From: Clostridium sp. UBA4548 | GTDB taxonomy: Bacteria > Bacillota > Clostridia > Clostridiales > Clostridiaceae | Direction: 5' to 3' | Length of the DNA: 64,000 nt | NCBI RefSeq assembly: GCF_002387895.1 | Contig: NZ_DGLI01000048.1 | Span: forward strand, 24,116 to 88,115 | Shown: positions 51,748 through 60,053 of the stretch, in pieces | How positions within the stretch are numbered: position 1 is the stretch's first letter | Layout: the number at the start of each line of letters is the position of its first letter | Notes under the pieces: model-generated | Database searches by the model: none | What the model was told of the DNA's origin: nothing | The model's input: only the letters and a program-made list of their open reading frames with translations | Translations under genes and position numbers: made by a program

Positions 51748-52287
51748 CTAGCATTTAAAATCCTTCCAATTTACTGGAGTAGTTTGCCTCTTTTGCCAAT
51801 CCTCTTTTGTGATTCCATAGCCAATTGCATCATAAACACTGCCATCACTGCATTCCCAACCATTTCTATAGTGAGCTTCTTTCACAAATCCACATTTATG
51901 AAATACACATCTCATAGCATAGTTATCTTGTCTTGTAGTACCTTCTAGCCTTTTTTTCTCGGGATAATTAGTGAATATATAATCAACAAGCCATTTTATG
52001 GTAATTGTACCTATTCCCATACCTTTGTGAGTATTGGAAATTCTTATATCAAATAGCGGGTTACCATCTTCTAAATCAAAAACCCTAATGATTCCAATTT
52101 TCACACCTGAGTCTGAAAGAACCCAAAAGGTTTTAGCATCATCACTCGAGTAATACTGATTTTGGTAGCTGACTCGAATTCTATCTGGGTTTGGATTAGG
52201 TGTTCCATGGAACTCCCAAGTATTTGATGTCAAAAAGTTTATAAGGTCATCAATTTCATTTGTAAATTCTTCAAAGTATAGTTGCAT
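51748..52287 (-). CDS. GNAT-family acetyltransferase
   Basis: A 179-residue RimJ/RimL-like acetyltransferase: RVFDLEDGNPLFDIRISNTHKGMGIGTITIKWLVDYIF (motif A, degenerate Q/R-x-x-G-x-G/A), then the TRQDNYAMRCVFHKCGFVKE end. The substrate is unknown, possibly a small molecule or ribosomal protein. SD GGGGGAAG. Single minus-strand gene. Confidence 0.82.
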   Translation of the reverse strand: MQLYFEEFTNEIDDLINFLTSNTWEFHGTPNPNPDRIRVSYQNQYYSSDDAKTFWVLSDSGVKIGIIRVFDLEDGNPLFDIRISNTHKGMGIGTITIKWLVDYIFTNYPEKKRLEGTTRQDNYAMRCVFHKCGFVKEAHYRNGWECSDGSVYDAIGYGITKEDWQKRQTTPVNWKDFKC

Positions 52288-52595
52288 TATTTTCTTCCCC
52301 CTAAATTAATATCAAAATACATCACAAGTCATACTGAATAGTTGTAATATTCAGTTATAAAGTATAACATTTTCTACTATAGAATTCAAATAATTCAGAA
52401 AATATTTCATGGAAGGCTAAATTTTTATTTTAAATTTCAATATGATAATTTTAGGAGTTTTAATAAGTTTTACTAATAAATATATAACTCTAAAGAAGTG
52501 ATTAGTGCCAAAAAAGTTTTCTAATAAAATTGTGGGGTGAATACTTAGTTATATTTGTCAGGAAGGTAATAGAATTAAGAGTTAATTACAAATTA
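52288..52595. other. Gene-free interval upstream of the HIT gene
   Basis: The divergent spacer between the GNAT gene and the HIT gene. AT-rich, no stem or ORF worth calling until the promoter block at 52596. Confidence 0.4.
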
Positions 52596-52624
52596 TAGTT
52601 TTATGTAAAAATATAACTTATAAT
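52596..52624 (+). promoter_or_regulatory. Recurring promoter block, copy 4
   Basis: TAGTTT, 17-nt spacer with TATGTAAAAATATAACT, TATAAT (52619-52624), 125 nt before the HIT gene. Confidence 0.55.
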
Positions 52625-52748
52625 ATAAATATAGTAAATAAACATTTATTATGAAACTAGTAGGCACTAGTTGATATAAAAATAGTATAATAATCTAACT
52701 TATAAAACAAAGACAATAAAGCAAATTTTAATTAGGAATGGTGATATA

Positions 52749-53243
52749 GTGGGGAGAGTAATAACTTTAGCTGATGGAAGAAGAGTAGAAGTTCAATGTT
52801 TAAGCTGTGCAATTACAAGTGGCTTAGTTGAGCCTACAGGAGGAGTCATTAAAGAAACTAAACATTTTCATGTGCATCAAGATGTAGCTTATCCAATACA
52901 AGGTTTAGTAATCTTAGCATCTAAGAGACATTTTTACTGCATGGATGAACTAACTGTTGAAGAGATGCATGAGTATATTGAATTGGTACATAATATTAGG
53001 GAAATACAGAGGAAGATTTTAGGTATAGAAAAAGTTTATTACTTTTATAATGAAGATACGACTCATCATTTTCACTTATGGATGGTTCCAAGATATGAAT
53101 GGATGTATGAATTTGGACATTCAGTAGAATCATTAAGACCAGTACTACTATATGCTAGAAATAATTTAAATACTGAGGAAAATATGAGTAAAGTAATCCA
53201 GGCAATAGATAAATTACGCCAAGGGTTAAAGGAGTTGAGGTAA
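52749..53243 (+). CDS. HIT-family hydrolase-like protein
   Basis: A 164-residue protein from GTG 52749 (GGTGAT SD). The histidine triad region reads HHFHLWMVPR (H-x-H form of HxHxH), with LVILASKRHFYCMDELTVEEMHE upstream as in HIT proteins. The CLSC near the start could be a zinc site. HIT enzymes split dinucleoside polyphosphates or nucleoside phosphoramidates. The next gene (YqeK-like) starts 4 nt later, which makes a shared pathway likely. Confidence 0.78.
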   Translation: MGRVITLADGRRVEVQCLSCAITSGLVEPTGGVIKETKHFHVHQDVAYPIQGLVILASKRHFYCMDELTVEEMHEYIELVHNIREIQRKILGIEKVYYFYNEDTTHHFHLWMVPRYEWMYEFGHSVESLRPVLLYARNNLNTEENMSKVIQAIDKLRQGLKELR

Positions 53244-53247
53244 TATA

Positions 53248-53901
53248 ATGAAAGAGATTTTTAAAAGGCTACTTGATGGATTTGTATTTACTGGTGATTT
53301 ACATAAGGATACTTATAATTTACTAATACTTCATAATAGACAAGTTGTAGCAGAGCATTCTAAAGCTGTAGCAGAGGAATGCAAGACTCTAGCTATTAAA
53401 TTTGGAATAAATGAAGAGGCTGCTGAAATAGCAGGTCTTCTGCATGACATTAGTGCTATATTTCCCTTTCAGCAGCGATTAGAAATTTCAAGTTTATTGG
53501 GTATTCAAGTGTTAAAAGAAGAAGAAGATTTTCCTTTAATTCTTCATCAAAAAATTTCTCAAGTTATGGCAAAAGAAATTTGGAACATTAGCAATGAGGA
53601 CATATTAAGTGCAATTGGTTGCCATACAACCTTAAAGAGGGAATATGCACAATTAGATTTACTATTATTTGTTGCTGATAAAATTAAATGGGATCAAAAG
53701 GGTGATCCTGAATACTTAGATGAGGTAATTAGTGGATTAGATATATCTTTAGAGCATGGAGCCTATGCCTACATAAAACATCTTATGGATAACAAATCTA
53801 ACTTGAAAGTAGTACATCCTTGGCTTATAGAGGCTTATGATAGTTTAAGAGCAAAGCTTAATGAGATAGGTTTACAAAGAAATCATTATCTTATACAGTA
53901 A
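53248..53901 (+). CDS. YqeK-like HD hydrolase (Ap4A hydrolase family)
   Basis: A 217-residue HD protein. AEHSKAVAEECKTLAIKFGINEEAAEIAGLLHDIS carries the first His and the HD pair; FPLILHQKISQVMAKE, IGCHTT and LLLFVADKIKWDQKG complete the YqeK-like ligand set. YqeK enzymes cleave symmetrical diadenosine tetraphosphate. Directly behind the HIT gene, so both are probably one transcript acting on dinucleotides. Confidence 0.78.
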   Translation: MKEIFKRLLDGFVFTGDLHKDTYNLLILHNRQVVAEHSKAVAEECKTLAIKFGINEEAAEIAGLLHDISAIFPFQQRLEISSLLGIQVLKEEEDFPLILHQKISQVMAKEIWNISNEDILSAIGCHTTLKREYAQLDLLLFVADKIKWDQKGDPEYLDEVISGLDISLEHGAYAYIKHLMDNKSNLKVVHPWLIEAYDSLRAKLNEIGLQRNHYLIQ

Positions 53902-53924
53902 AGTAAAATTTATGGGGTGAAAAA

Positions 53925-54380
53925 ATGATTAGTATGAATCCAGCATCTTCCTGTGACTGTGAGGAACTTACTAATTTAGCTATTAGGTCTGAAGCATATT
54001 GGGGATATGATTCTAATTATATGGACAGGTTTAAGGAAATTTATAAAGTAGACAAGGAATTTATAAACAATAACCCTACCTATATTATTAAAGAAAATGA
54101 AGATATAGTTGGATCCTATGGAATCTTAATTAGTGAAGAAGAAAGCGCCTTGGAATACTTTTTTATTGAGCCTAAGTATATAGGTAAAGGTTACGGGAGA
54201 TTACTGTGGAATCACGCTATCGATATATGTAAAAGATTAAATATAAAGGAATTTGAAATAGTCACAAGTCCACAGGCAAAAGAATTTTATATAAAAATGG
54301 GAGCAAAGTATCAAGGAGAAATAGAATCACTTGTGGCTAAAGAACGTATAATCCCAAGATTAGTTTATAAAGTGATATAG
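53925..54380 (+). CDS. GNAT-family acetyltransferase
   Basis: A 151-residue minimal GNAT (ALEYFFIEPKYIGKGYGRLLWNHAIDI is motif A; TSPQAKEFYIKMGAKYQGE is the C-terminal turn). The substrate is unknown. SD GGGGTGAAAAA. Third gene of the 52749 unit by spacing (23 nt), continuing with an MBL gene 39 nt downstream. Confidence 0.85.
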   Translation: MISMNPASSCDCEELTNLAIRSEAYWGYDSNYMDRFKEIYKVDKEFINNNPTYIIKENEDIVGSYGILISEEESALEYFFIEPKYIGKGYGRLLWNHAIDICKRLNIKEFEIVTSPQAKEFYIKMGAKYQGEIESLVAKERIIPRLVYKVI

Positions 54381-54419
54381 GAACTAGGAATTAAAAATTT
54401 AGTAAAATGGGGGGAAGTT

Positions 54420-55244
54420 ATGAAAGTAATAACACTATTTGAAAATAGAACCATATCAAAGAAATATAAAAGTAGTCATGGACTATCGTTGTATATAGAA
54501 ACAAATAATCATAAGATACTTTTTGACACTGGTGCAGATGAATCCTTTGTGTATAATGCCTCAAAATTAGGAGTAAATTTAGAGGAGGTAGACATTGCTA
54601 TAATATCTCATGGACATAATGACCATGGTGGAGGGCTAGAAGGATTTTTAAAGATAAATTCTAGGGCAAAGATTTATGTGGGTAAAGGTGCCTTTGATGA
54701 TTACTTAACGAAAATATTTGGAATCATCAAGTTTAATATAGGCTTAAAGAAAGAACTACTAAGTGATAGATTTGAGTTTGTGGATGGAGTAACTTCTATT
54801 GATGAGGAATTAACCTTATTTAATAATATTGAGGATGATAAGCTGTTGCCCAAAGGTAATGACAGATTATTGAAAAGGTATAGCGATGGTACAATAAAAA
54901 AAGATGATTTTGCCCATGAAATAAACCTTTTAATTAATGAAAATCATAACTATAGTTTATTTTGTGGATGTTCTCACAAAGGCATTGTAAATATCGTAGA
55001 AAAGGCAAAAATCATTGCAAATACAAAGATTAGTACAGTTGTTGGTGGATTTCATCTAATGGGGATGAAGGTAAATAGTTCTAAGAATGCAGCTTACTTT
55101 CAAGAACTTGCAGCTAGTTTAAATAATAGTGGTGTTGATAAATATTACACTTGTCATTGCACTGGAGAAGAAGCATACAATTACTTAAGTAAACAGGTAG
55201 ATGCTTTAGACGAAATAAAAACAGGGATGATTATAGAAATATGA
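54420..55244 (+). CDS. Metallo-beta-lactamase-fold hydrolase
   Basis: A 274-residue MBL-fold protein. Zinc motif SHGHNDHGGGL, a further His in FCGCSHKGI and GGFHLMG, and an opening ENRTISKKYKSSHGLSLYIE typical of the dihydropterin/beta-ribofuranosylaminobenzene phosphate-type group. The substrate is unknown. SD GGGGGGAAG. Ends with a strong terminator at 55332. Confidence 0.85.
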   Translation: MKVITLFENRTISKKYKSSHGLSLYIETNNHKILFDTGADESFVYNASKLGVNLEEVDIAIISHGHNDHGGGLEGFLKINSRAKIYVGKGAFDDYLTKIFGIIKFNIGLKKELLSDRFEFVDGVTSIDEELTLFNNIEDDKLLPKGNDRLLKRYSDGTIKKDDFAHEINLLINENHNYSLFCGCSHKGIVNIVEKAKIIANTKISTVVGGFHLMGMKVNSSKNAAYFQELAASLNNSGVDKYYTCHCTGEEAYNYLSKQVDALDEIKTGMIIEI

Positions 55245-55331
55245 AAGTGAAACAATTGTGGGTAATGATACCATAATATTACTTGAAGATGTGGATACTT
55301 TTAAGAGATAATTAGCAAAGTATTAACTAGA

Positions 55332-55360
55332 AGAGGATAGGATAGCCTATCCTCTTTTTA
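55332..55360 (+). terminator. Terminator after the MBL gene
   Basis: AGAGGATAGG and CCTATCCTCT form a 10-bp perfect stem around ATAG, then TTTTT. Confidence 0.9.
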
Positions 55361-55445
55361 CATTTCACAGTTTAATAATAGTTTTTCTTTAACAATATTT
55401 ACGATTCAATCATATATTAAACCATGAACAACTTTATTTTTTATT

Positions 55446-55482
55446 TTAAAAGGGAAGGTTAAGGGGTAACTTGCCCTTTTAA
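55446..55482. other. Additional stem-loop between terminator and R2 copy 2
   Basis: AAAAGGG-AAGGTTA pairs with TAACTT-GCCCTTTT. T-rich arms on both sides. It may be a second terminator or part of a leader. Confidence 0.45.
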
Positions 55483-55503
55483 GTGTTGATTTTGTTTTTA
55501 TAT

Positions 55504-55598
55504 AGGCTTCAAGAAGAAATTTTATTTAAACCCTTCCTAAAAGCCTTAGCAGAACCAAAGTAGGTTTAGGTATAAATTAAGTCCTACCTTTGGTTCTT
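55504..55598 (+). repeat. Dispersed hairpin repeat R2, copy 2
   Basis: AGGCTTCAAGAAGAAATTTTATT...CCTAAAAGCCTT (hairpin 1) followed by AGAACCAAAGTAGG...CCTACCTTTGGTTCT (hairpin 2), ending 27 nt before the ATPase ATG. Same layout as copies at 26248 (inverted) and 61729. Confidence 0.7.
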
Positions 55599-55625
55599 TA
55601 TACAAGAGTAAAAGGAGATGAGCAG

Positions 55626-56396
55626 ATGAGCAAAGTAGAATTGAGAAATATTTATATGAACTATCATTCTCTAAAAGGAGAAACTTCTGCCCTAGAGAAT
55701 ATCAACCTTTCTATTGAAACAGGAGATTTTGTTAGTATAGTAGGACCTTCAGGTTGCGGTAAATCAACCCTTTTAAATATTATTGCGGGGCTTATTAAGC
55801 CTTCTAGGGGAGAAGTGTTATTAGATGGTGAAATCATAGATAGCTATTCTGAAAAGCTTGGTTATATGTTTCAAAGAGACCACCTTTTTGAGTGGCTTAC
55901 CGTTTGGGATAATGTTTCTTTAGGTTTAAAAATTAAAAATCGTCTAAATGAGAATAGTAAGGACAAGTTACAACAACTACTTAAGAATTATGGACTATGG
56001 GATTTTAAAAACCACTACCCAAAGGAATTATCAGGTGGTATGAGACAAAGAGTAGCCTTAATCAGGACTTTGGCATTAGATCCAGAGGTGCTTCTTTTAG
56101 ATGAGCCATTTTCAGCTCTAGATTATCAAAGTCGTTTAAATGTAAGTGATGAGATATACGACATTATAAAAAAAGAGGGTAAGACTGCTATAATGGTTAC
56201 CCATGATATTTCAGAAGCTGTATCCATGTCTTCAAAGGTTGTAGTACTATCTAAAAGACCAGCTAAAATAAAAAAACAGCTAGGGATAGCGTTTACTTGT
56301 GATTGTAGAACACCATTAAAGTGCAGAGAAGAAGCAGAGTTTAGAACCTATTTCAATGAAATATGGAAGGAGATGGACTTTAATGATGAAACCTAA
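55626..56396 (+). CDS. ABC transporter ATPase (SsuB/TauB type)
   Basis: A 256-residue ATPase from ATG 55626 (AAGGAGATG SD; earlier frame positions lie inside R2). Walker A GPSGCGKST, Q-loop MFQRDHLFEW, signature LSGGMRQR, Walker B VLLLDEPFSALD, switch THD. The MFQRDHLFEW...V.L form is typical of nitrate/sulfonate/taurine importers. The C-terminus holds a CDCRTPLKC cysteine cluster. Overlaps the permease by 14 nt. Confidence 0.88.
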   Translation: MSKVELRNIYMNYHSLKGETSALENINLSIETGDFVSIVGPSGCGKSTLLNIIAGLIKPSRGEVLLDGEIIDSYSEKLGYMFQRDHLFEWLTVWDNVSLGLKIKNRLNENSKDKLQQLLKNYGLWDFKNHYPKELSGGMRQRVALIRTLALDPEVLLLDEPFSALDYQSRLNVSDEIYDIIKKEGKTAIMVTHDISEAVSMSSKVVVLSKRPAKIKKQLGIAFTCDCRTPLKCREEAEFRTYFNEIWKEMDFNDET

Positions 56397-57297
56397 TAAG
56401 AAAATAATTAAGGACAATATTAATATAGAAAAAAATAAGCATAATAATAATCAGCTTGTCAAGAGTCAGGATAGTCATATTAATAGTCAGCATGAGTTTT
56501 CTGATGAGCATCACTTTAGTGATGACCATATAGAATATATAAAAAAAGTTAAAAGAAGAAAAAATGAGATTTTATTTACTAGAATACTAATTCTTGTAGT
56601 ATTTTTTGTTTTATGGGAAGTACTAGGTAGAATGAAGGTTATAGATCCATTCCTAACTAGTACCCCCTCTAGAATGGTTCAAAGTGCCATAAATATATAT
56701 AATGAAGGAACGCTAGTTAGACATATTTTAGTCACTTGCTATGAAACCATTGTAGGTTTTACTTTAGGTACATTGCTTGGAACTGTAATTGCAGTAATTT
56801 TATGGTGGTCAGACTTTTTGTGTAAAGTTTTAGATCCTTATCTAGTGGTTTTAAATGCCCTTCCTAAGGTTGCGCTAGGACCAATAATTATATTTTGGGT
56901 AGGAAACGGCATGGAGGCTATTATTGTAATGGCTCTTTTAATATCAATTATCGTTACTATAATTAGTGTTCTTGCAGGCTTTAAAGAGGTGGATGAAGAT
57001 AAGATTAAACTATTAAAAACCTTTGGAGCTAGTAAGTTTCAAACTTTAAAACATCTTATTATCCCATCTACAGTCCCAACCCTTATATCAGCTTTAAAAA
57101 TTAATGTTGGTCTTTCTTGGGTTGGAGTCATTATGGGAGAATTCCTTGTAGCTAAAGAAGGTCTTGGTTTCTTAATAGTTTATGGAGGTCAAGTTGCACA
57201 GCTTGATATGGTAATGATGAGTATAATTGTACTTTCAGTTATTGCTTATGCAATGTATGAAATAGTACATTACTTTGAGAAAAAATATAAGGTTTAA
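56383..57297 (+). CDS. ABC transporter permease (SsuC/TauC type) with His/Asn-rich N-terminus
   Basis: A 304-residue permease from ATG 56383 (or 56386; AAGGAG SD). Residues 65-300 are a standard six-segment BPD_transp_1 domain, with the coupling motif LLKTFGASKFQTLKHLIIPS (EAA loop). The first 60 residues are an unusual hydrophilic extension rich in His, Asn and Lys (KNKHNNNQ, SQHEFSDEHHFSDDH) that could bind a metal. No substrate-binding protein is encoded next to it, so the substrate is open. A terminator follows. Confidence 0.82.
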   Translation: MMKPNKKIIKDNINIEKNKHNNNQLVKSQDSHINSQHEFSDEHHFSDDHIEYIKKVKRRKNEILFTRILILVVFFVLWEVLGRMKVIDPFLTSTPSRMVQSAINIYNEGTLVRHILVTCYETIVGFTLGTLLGTVIAVILWWSDFLCKVLDPYLVVLNALPKVALGPIIIFWVGNGMEAIIVMALLISIIVTIISVLAGFKEVDEDKIKLLKTFGASKFQTLKHLIIPSTVPTLISALKINVGLSWVGVIMGEFLVAKEGLGFLIVYGGQVAQLDMVMMSIIVLSVIAYAMYEIVHYFEKKYKV

Positions 57298-57420
57298 GAA
57301 CATTTTGGAAAGCTAATTCTCACATATCCTTTAGTGCTTAAACAATTTTAAGGTGAGAGTTAAATTTCTTTGAAAAATCGTTAAAAAATGAACTGGTTCA
57401 TTATAAAATATAAATGCAAA

Positions 57421-57458
57421 ATAGTCTATGGGTAAGTAATTATCCATAGACTTTTATA
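57421..57458 (+). terminator. Terminator after the ABC genes
   Basis: AGTCTATGG and CCATAGACT form a 9-bp stem around GTAAGTAATTAT, followed by TTTATAAG. Confidence 0.75.
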
Positions 57459-57911
57459 AGTTTATAGGTTGATCAAATACAGTTCAGTAAAGTAATAAAT
57501 AGAATCTTTTAGGAACAAATCTAAATATTAATTTTAAAACCTCATGGAGATTAAAATAAGTTAAACAATGCTAAAATTCACATAGGATTTTCTATTCAGG
57601 CTTTTAAGGTGTTTTTGAATTTTACTAATTTTAAAAAATTCTAAGGCAATAATTTAAGTTGATATAAGTATACTTACATTGTTAAAATTTTAAATATAGT
57701 TCCTTACTAATAGGAAAATGATTATAATATATTATTAAGGTGAAACAACTGATACTTTAAAGGTTTAAATTTCATATAAGTTATTTAAGCTATAATTAAA
57801 AACTATTTACGTATGAAATTATAGTAAAGCTATTGGATTTTTAGGAGTACATAACTAAGCTATAAATTTTAGCCCTATAAAAATTATAACTAGAAGCAGA
57901 GGGGGAGAAGT
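57459..57911. other. AT-rich gene-free interval
   Basis: About 450 bp without a gene or a stem that stands out. Presumably contains the promoter of the alpha/beta hydrolase at 57912, but no hexamer pair is convincing. Confidence 0.4.
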
Positions 57912-58853
57912 ATGAGGGGAAAAATAATACTTATAGTAACTGTAATTATTTTAGTAATATTAGCAGTTTTTATTTTTGGGGGAATATACTTTTATAATTT
58001 CGGAGTTCTTCGTAGAAAAAAGAAATTTATGGAGGGAAATCCAGACTTATCAAGTGATGAATTTGAAAGCAATTGGAAAGAAAGCAAAGAGTGGTTTCAA
58101 GGAAAGGTTTGGGAAAGTATACAGATGAAATCCTATGACGGGTTAAATCTTTATGGAAACTATTTAAGAGCTGAAGTGCCTACGGATAAAACTGTAATAT
58201 TAGTTCATGGCTATACAGGTAGGGGCAGCGGTATGGCCTTTTTAGCAAGGTATTATCATGAAGAACTAGGATATAATGTACTAATGCCTGATCTTCGTGG
58301 ACATGGGGACAGTCAGGGAAATTATATTGGTTTTGGCTGGCATGATAGAAAGGATTTAATTCAATGGGTGAGTTATATTCTTGAAAAACAGGGTGATAAT
58401 AGTGACATTGTACTTCATGGCATATCTATGGGTGGTGGTACCGTTCTTATGACTAGTGGGGAGAACTTACCTGAAAATGTGAGATGTATAGTATCGGATT
58501 GTGCCTATACTTCAGCAAAAGATATTTTAATATTTCAAATGAAGAAGATGTTTAACATACCATCCTTTCCATTAATTCAAATAACCAGTATTATATGCAA
58601 GCTTCGAGCAGGATATTTCTTTGGGGAAGCATCTGCATTAGAAGCTGTTAAAAGAAGCAAAAGACCCATACTTTTTATTCATGGTAGTGAAGATAAATTT
58701 GTTCCAACAAAAATGGTTTATCCTCTTTATGAAGCATTGAATGCAGAAAAAGAACTACTCATTGTTCCAAAGGCAGGGCATGGCTATGCTTTTTGGGTAG
58801 ATGAACAAGGGTATAAAGATAAAGTACAAGGATTTTTAAATAGGTTTATGTAG
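57912..58853 (+). CDS. Membrane-anchored alpha/beta hydrolase
   Basis: A 313-residue protein with one N-terminal membrane segment (IILIVTVIILVILAVFIFGGIYF), then an outward-facing alpha/beta fold: oxyanion VHGYTGRG, nucleophile HGISMGGG, acid in IHGSEDKFVP and His in KAGHGYAF. Relatives are extracellular esterases or peptidase-like enzymes (YqkD/Bem46 group). SD GAGGGGGAG. Monocistronic. Confidence 0.85.
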   Translation: MRGKIILIVTVIILVILAVFIFGGIYFYNFGVLRRKKKFMEGNPDLSSDEFESNWKESKEWFQGKVWESIQMKSYDGLNLYGNYLRAEVPTDKTVILVHGYTGRGSGMAFLARYYHEELGYNVLMPDLRGHGDSQGNYIGFGWHDRKDLIQWVSYILEKQGDNSDIVLHGISMGGGTVLMTSGENLPENVRCIVSDCAYTSAKDILIFQMKKMFNIPSFPLIQITSIICKLRAGYFFGEASALEAVKRSKRPILFIHGSEDKFVPTKMVYPLYEALNAEKELLIVPKAGHGYAFWVDEQGYKDKVQGFLNRFM

Positions 58854-58857
58854 ACTT

Positions 58858-58927
58858 AATATACTAAAGGACTTTAATGGCAAACTAAAGTCACAAAGAT
58901 TGCCATTGAAGTCCTTTAGTATTTTGT
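58858..58927. terminator. Long-stem terminator
   Basis: ATACTAAAGGACTTTAATGGCAA pairs with TTGCCATTGAAGTCCTTTAGTAT, one of the longest stems in the window (22 of 23 positions), followed by TTTG. It may also serve the minus-strand gene at 58980. Confidence 0.85.
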
Positions 58928-58979
58928 AGTTATAGGAGTAGTAAATTATCGAAAGTTATTGATGAAAATGACTTGTTCA

Positions 58980-59765
58980 TTATTTAATAAGAAGTTTACT
59001 ACTTATCAAAACTGGTTTGTATTGCTGAAAGTGTTTATGTTTATACATAAACGCATTACTTGGACACCTATGAAGACATCTTTGACAGCTAATGCAACTG
59101 TTGTTAAAGTATATATTGTTATTAAGCATCTTAATATTTTTAGTAGGGCAGTTTTTTACACACTTGCCGCATCTATTACATAACTTATCATCTATATTAA
59201 TTTTTTTTCTTGCCCAACTATAAGAGTAGGATTTATATATAGGATAAAACAATTTAGCTACAATTAAATTCACACTCTTAGTTGAATCAAGAGTTCTATT
59301 GCCGTTGTGAAAGTCTTTAACAATCTTAGAAATTCTCTTTGGGGCATCACTTATGTATTTTTCAGCTTTTTCTTTTGGTGTACTTGGGAATAAAGTTAGA
59401 TAATAATTATTAGGCATGGAGAAACAAACTTCTCCGTAAATTTTAAATCCAAGCTTTTTTAGTTTTTCTCCAAGTATTTTAGGACCTGAACCTGAGTTAG
59501 CAGTTTGAGTAGAAAATAATATAGTTTTCCGTCCTTTTCCTACTTTAAGATTATTCATAATAAAATTAATAAAATAATCAGGATAAGTCTCACAATAAAT
59601 GGGAGCCCCCAATATTAGCATGTCATAAGTATCTTTAAATTCATTAACTTTATCAATTTCTATTAATTCACTGCTTATATTGTATTTTAGTAGTTCTTGT
59701 TTAAAGAGTTTTGCTACGTATTCAGTGTTGCCAGTAGCAGAAAAGTATAAAATTCCACACTTCAT
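58980..59765 (-). CDS. EFR1-type flavodoxin-ferredoxin fusion
   Basis: A 261-residue protein, start set at 59765 because GGAGG lies 6 nt before it; the ATG at 59771 abuts the SD. Residues 1-160 are a flavodoxin domain (FSATGNTEYVAKLF binds FMN phosphate; ILGAPIYCETYPD). Residues about 190-245 hold two 4Fe-4S clusters (CNRCGKCVKNCP and CISCQRCLHRCP). EFR1 proteins are presumed electron carriers in anaerobes. Their partner is unknown. Confidence 0.88.
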   Translation of the reverse strand: MKCGILYFSATGNTEYVAKLFKQELLKYNISSELIEIDKVNEFKDTYDMLILGAPIYCETYPDYFINFIMNNLKVGKGRKTILFSTQTANSGSGPKILGEKLKKLGFKIYGEVCFSMPNNYYLTLFPSTPKEKAEKYISDAPKRISKIVKDFHNGNRTLDSTKSVNLIVAKLFYPIYKSYSYSWARKKINIDDKLCNRCGKCVKNCPTKNIKMLNNNIYFNNSCISCQRCLHRCPSNAFMYKHKHFQQYKPVLISSKLLIK

Positions 59766-59890
59766 AAACATCCTCCAATGAAATTATATGACAATATAAT
59801 TATATTAATTATATTGCAAAAACATGAAATAACTTTGATTTTAAGGTGAATATTTGAGATAATGAAGTTATTGGACTAAGGCAAGGCATA

Positions 59891-60023
59891 TGAAAATAAA
59901 TAATAGTTAAAAATGTGAAGGATATTTTGAGTTCACAAGCAAGCTTGTGCCGACAAGGAATCTGTTGACGCAGTATAACAAAAAATAGACGATCGTACTT
60001 ACTTATTTTTCAAGATGCCTAAA
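59891..60023 (+). repeat. Dispersed repeat R1, copy C (internal deletion)
   Basis: Matches copies A and B from AAATAATAG...ATGTGAAGGATATTTTGAG to ...CAAGATGCCT, but lacks 34 nt between GGAATC and TGTTGACG, exactly the segment holding the GATAGC/GCTATC hairpin. The deletion is flanked by a 2-nt TC repeat. It ends about 30 bp before the ogt start. Confidence 0.75.
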
Positions 60024-60053
60024 GGAAAGTTCTATACACAAGGAGAGATGAAG

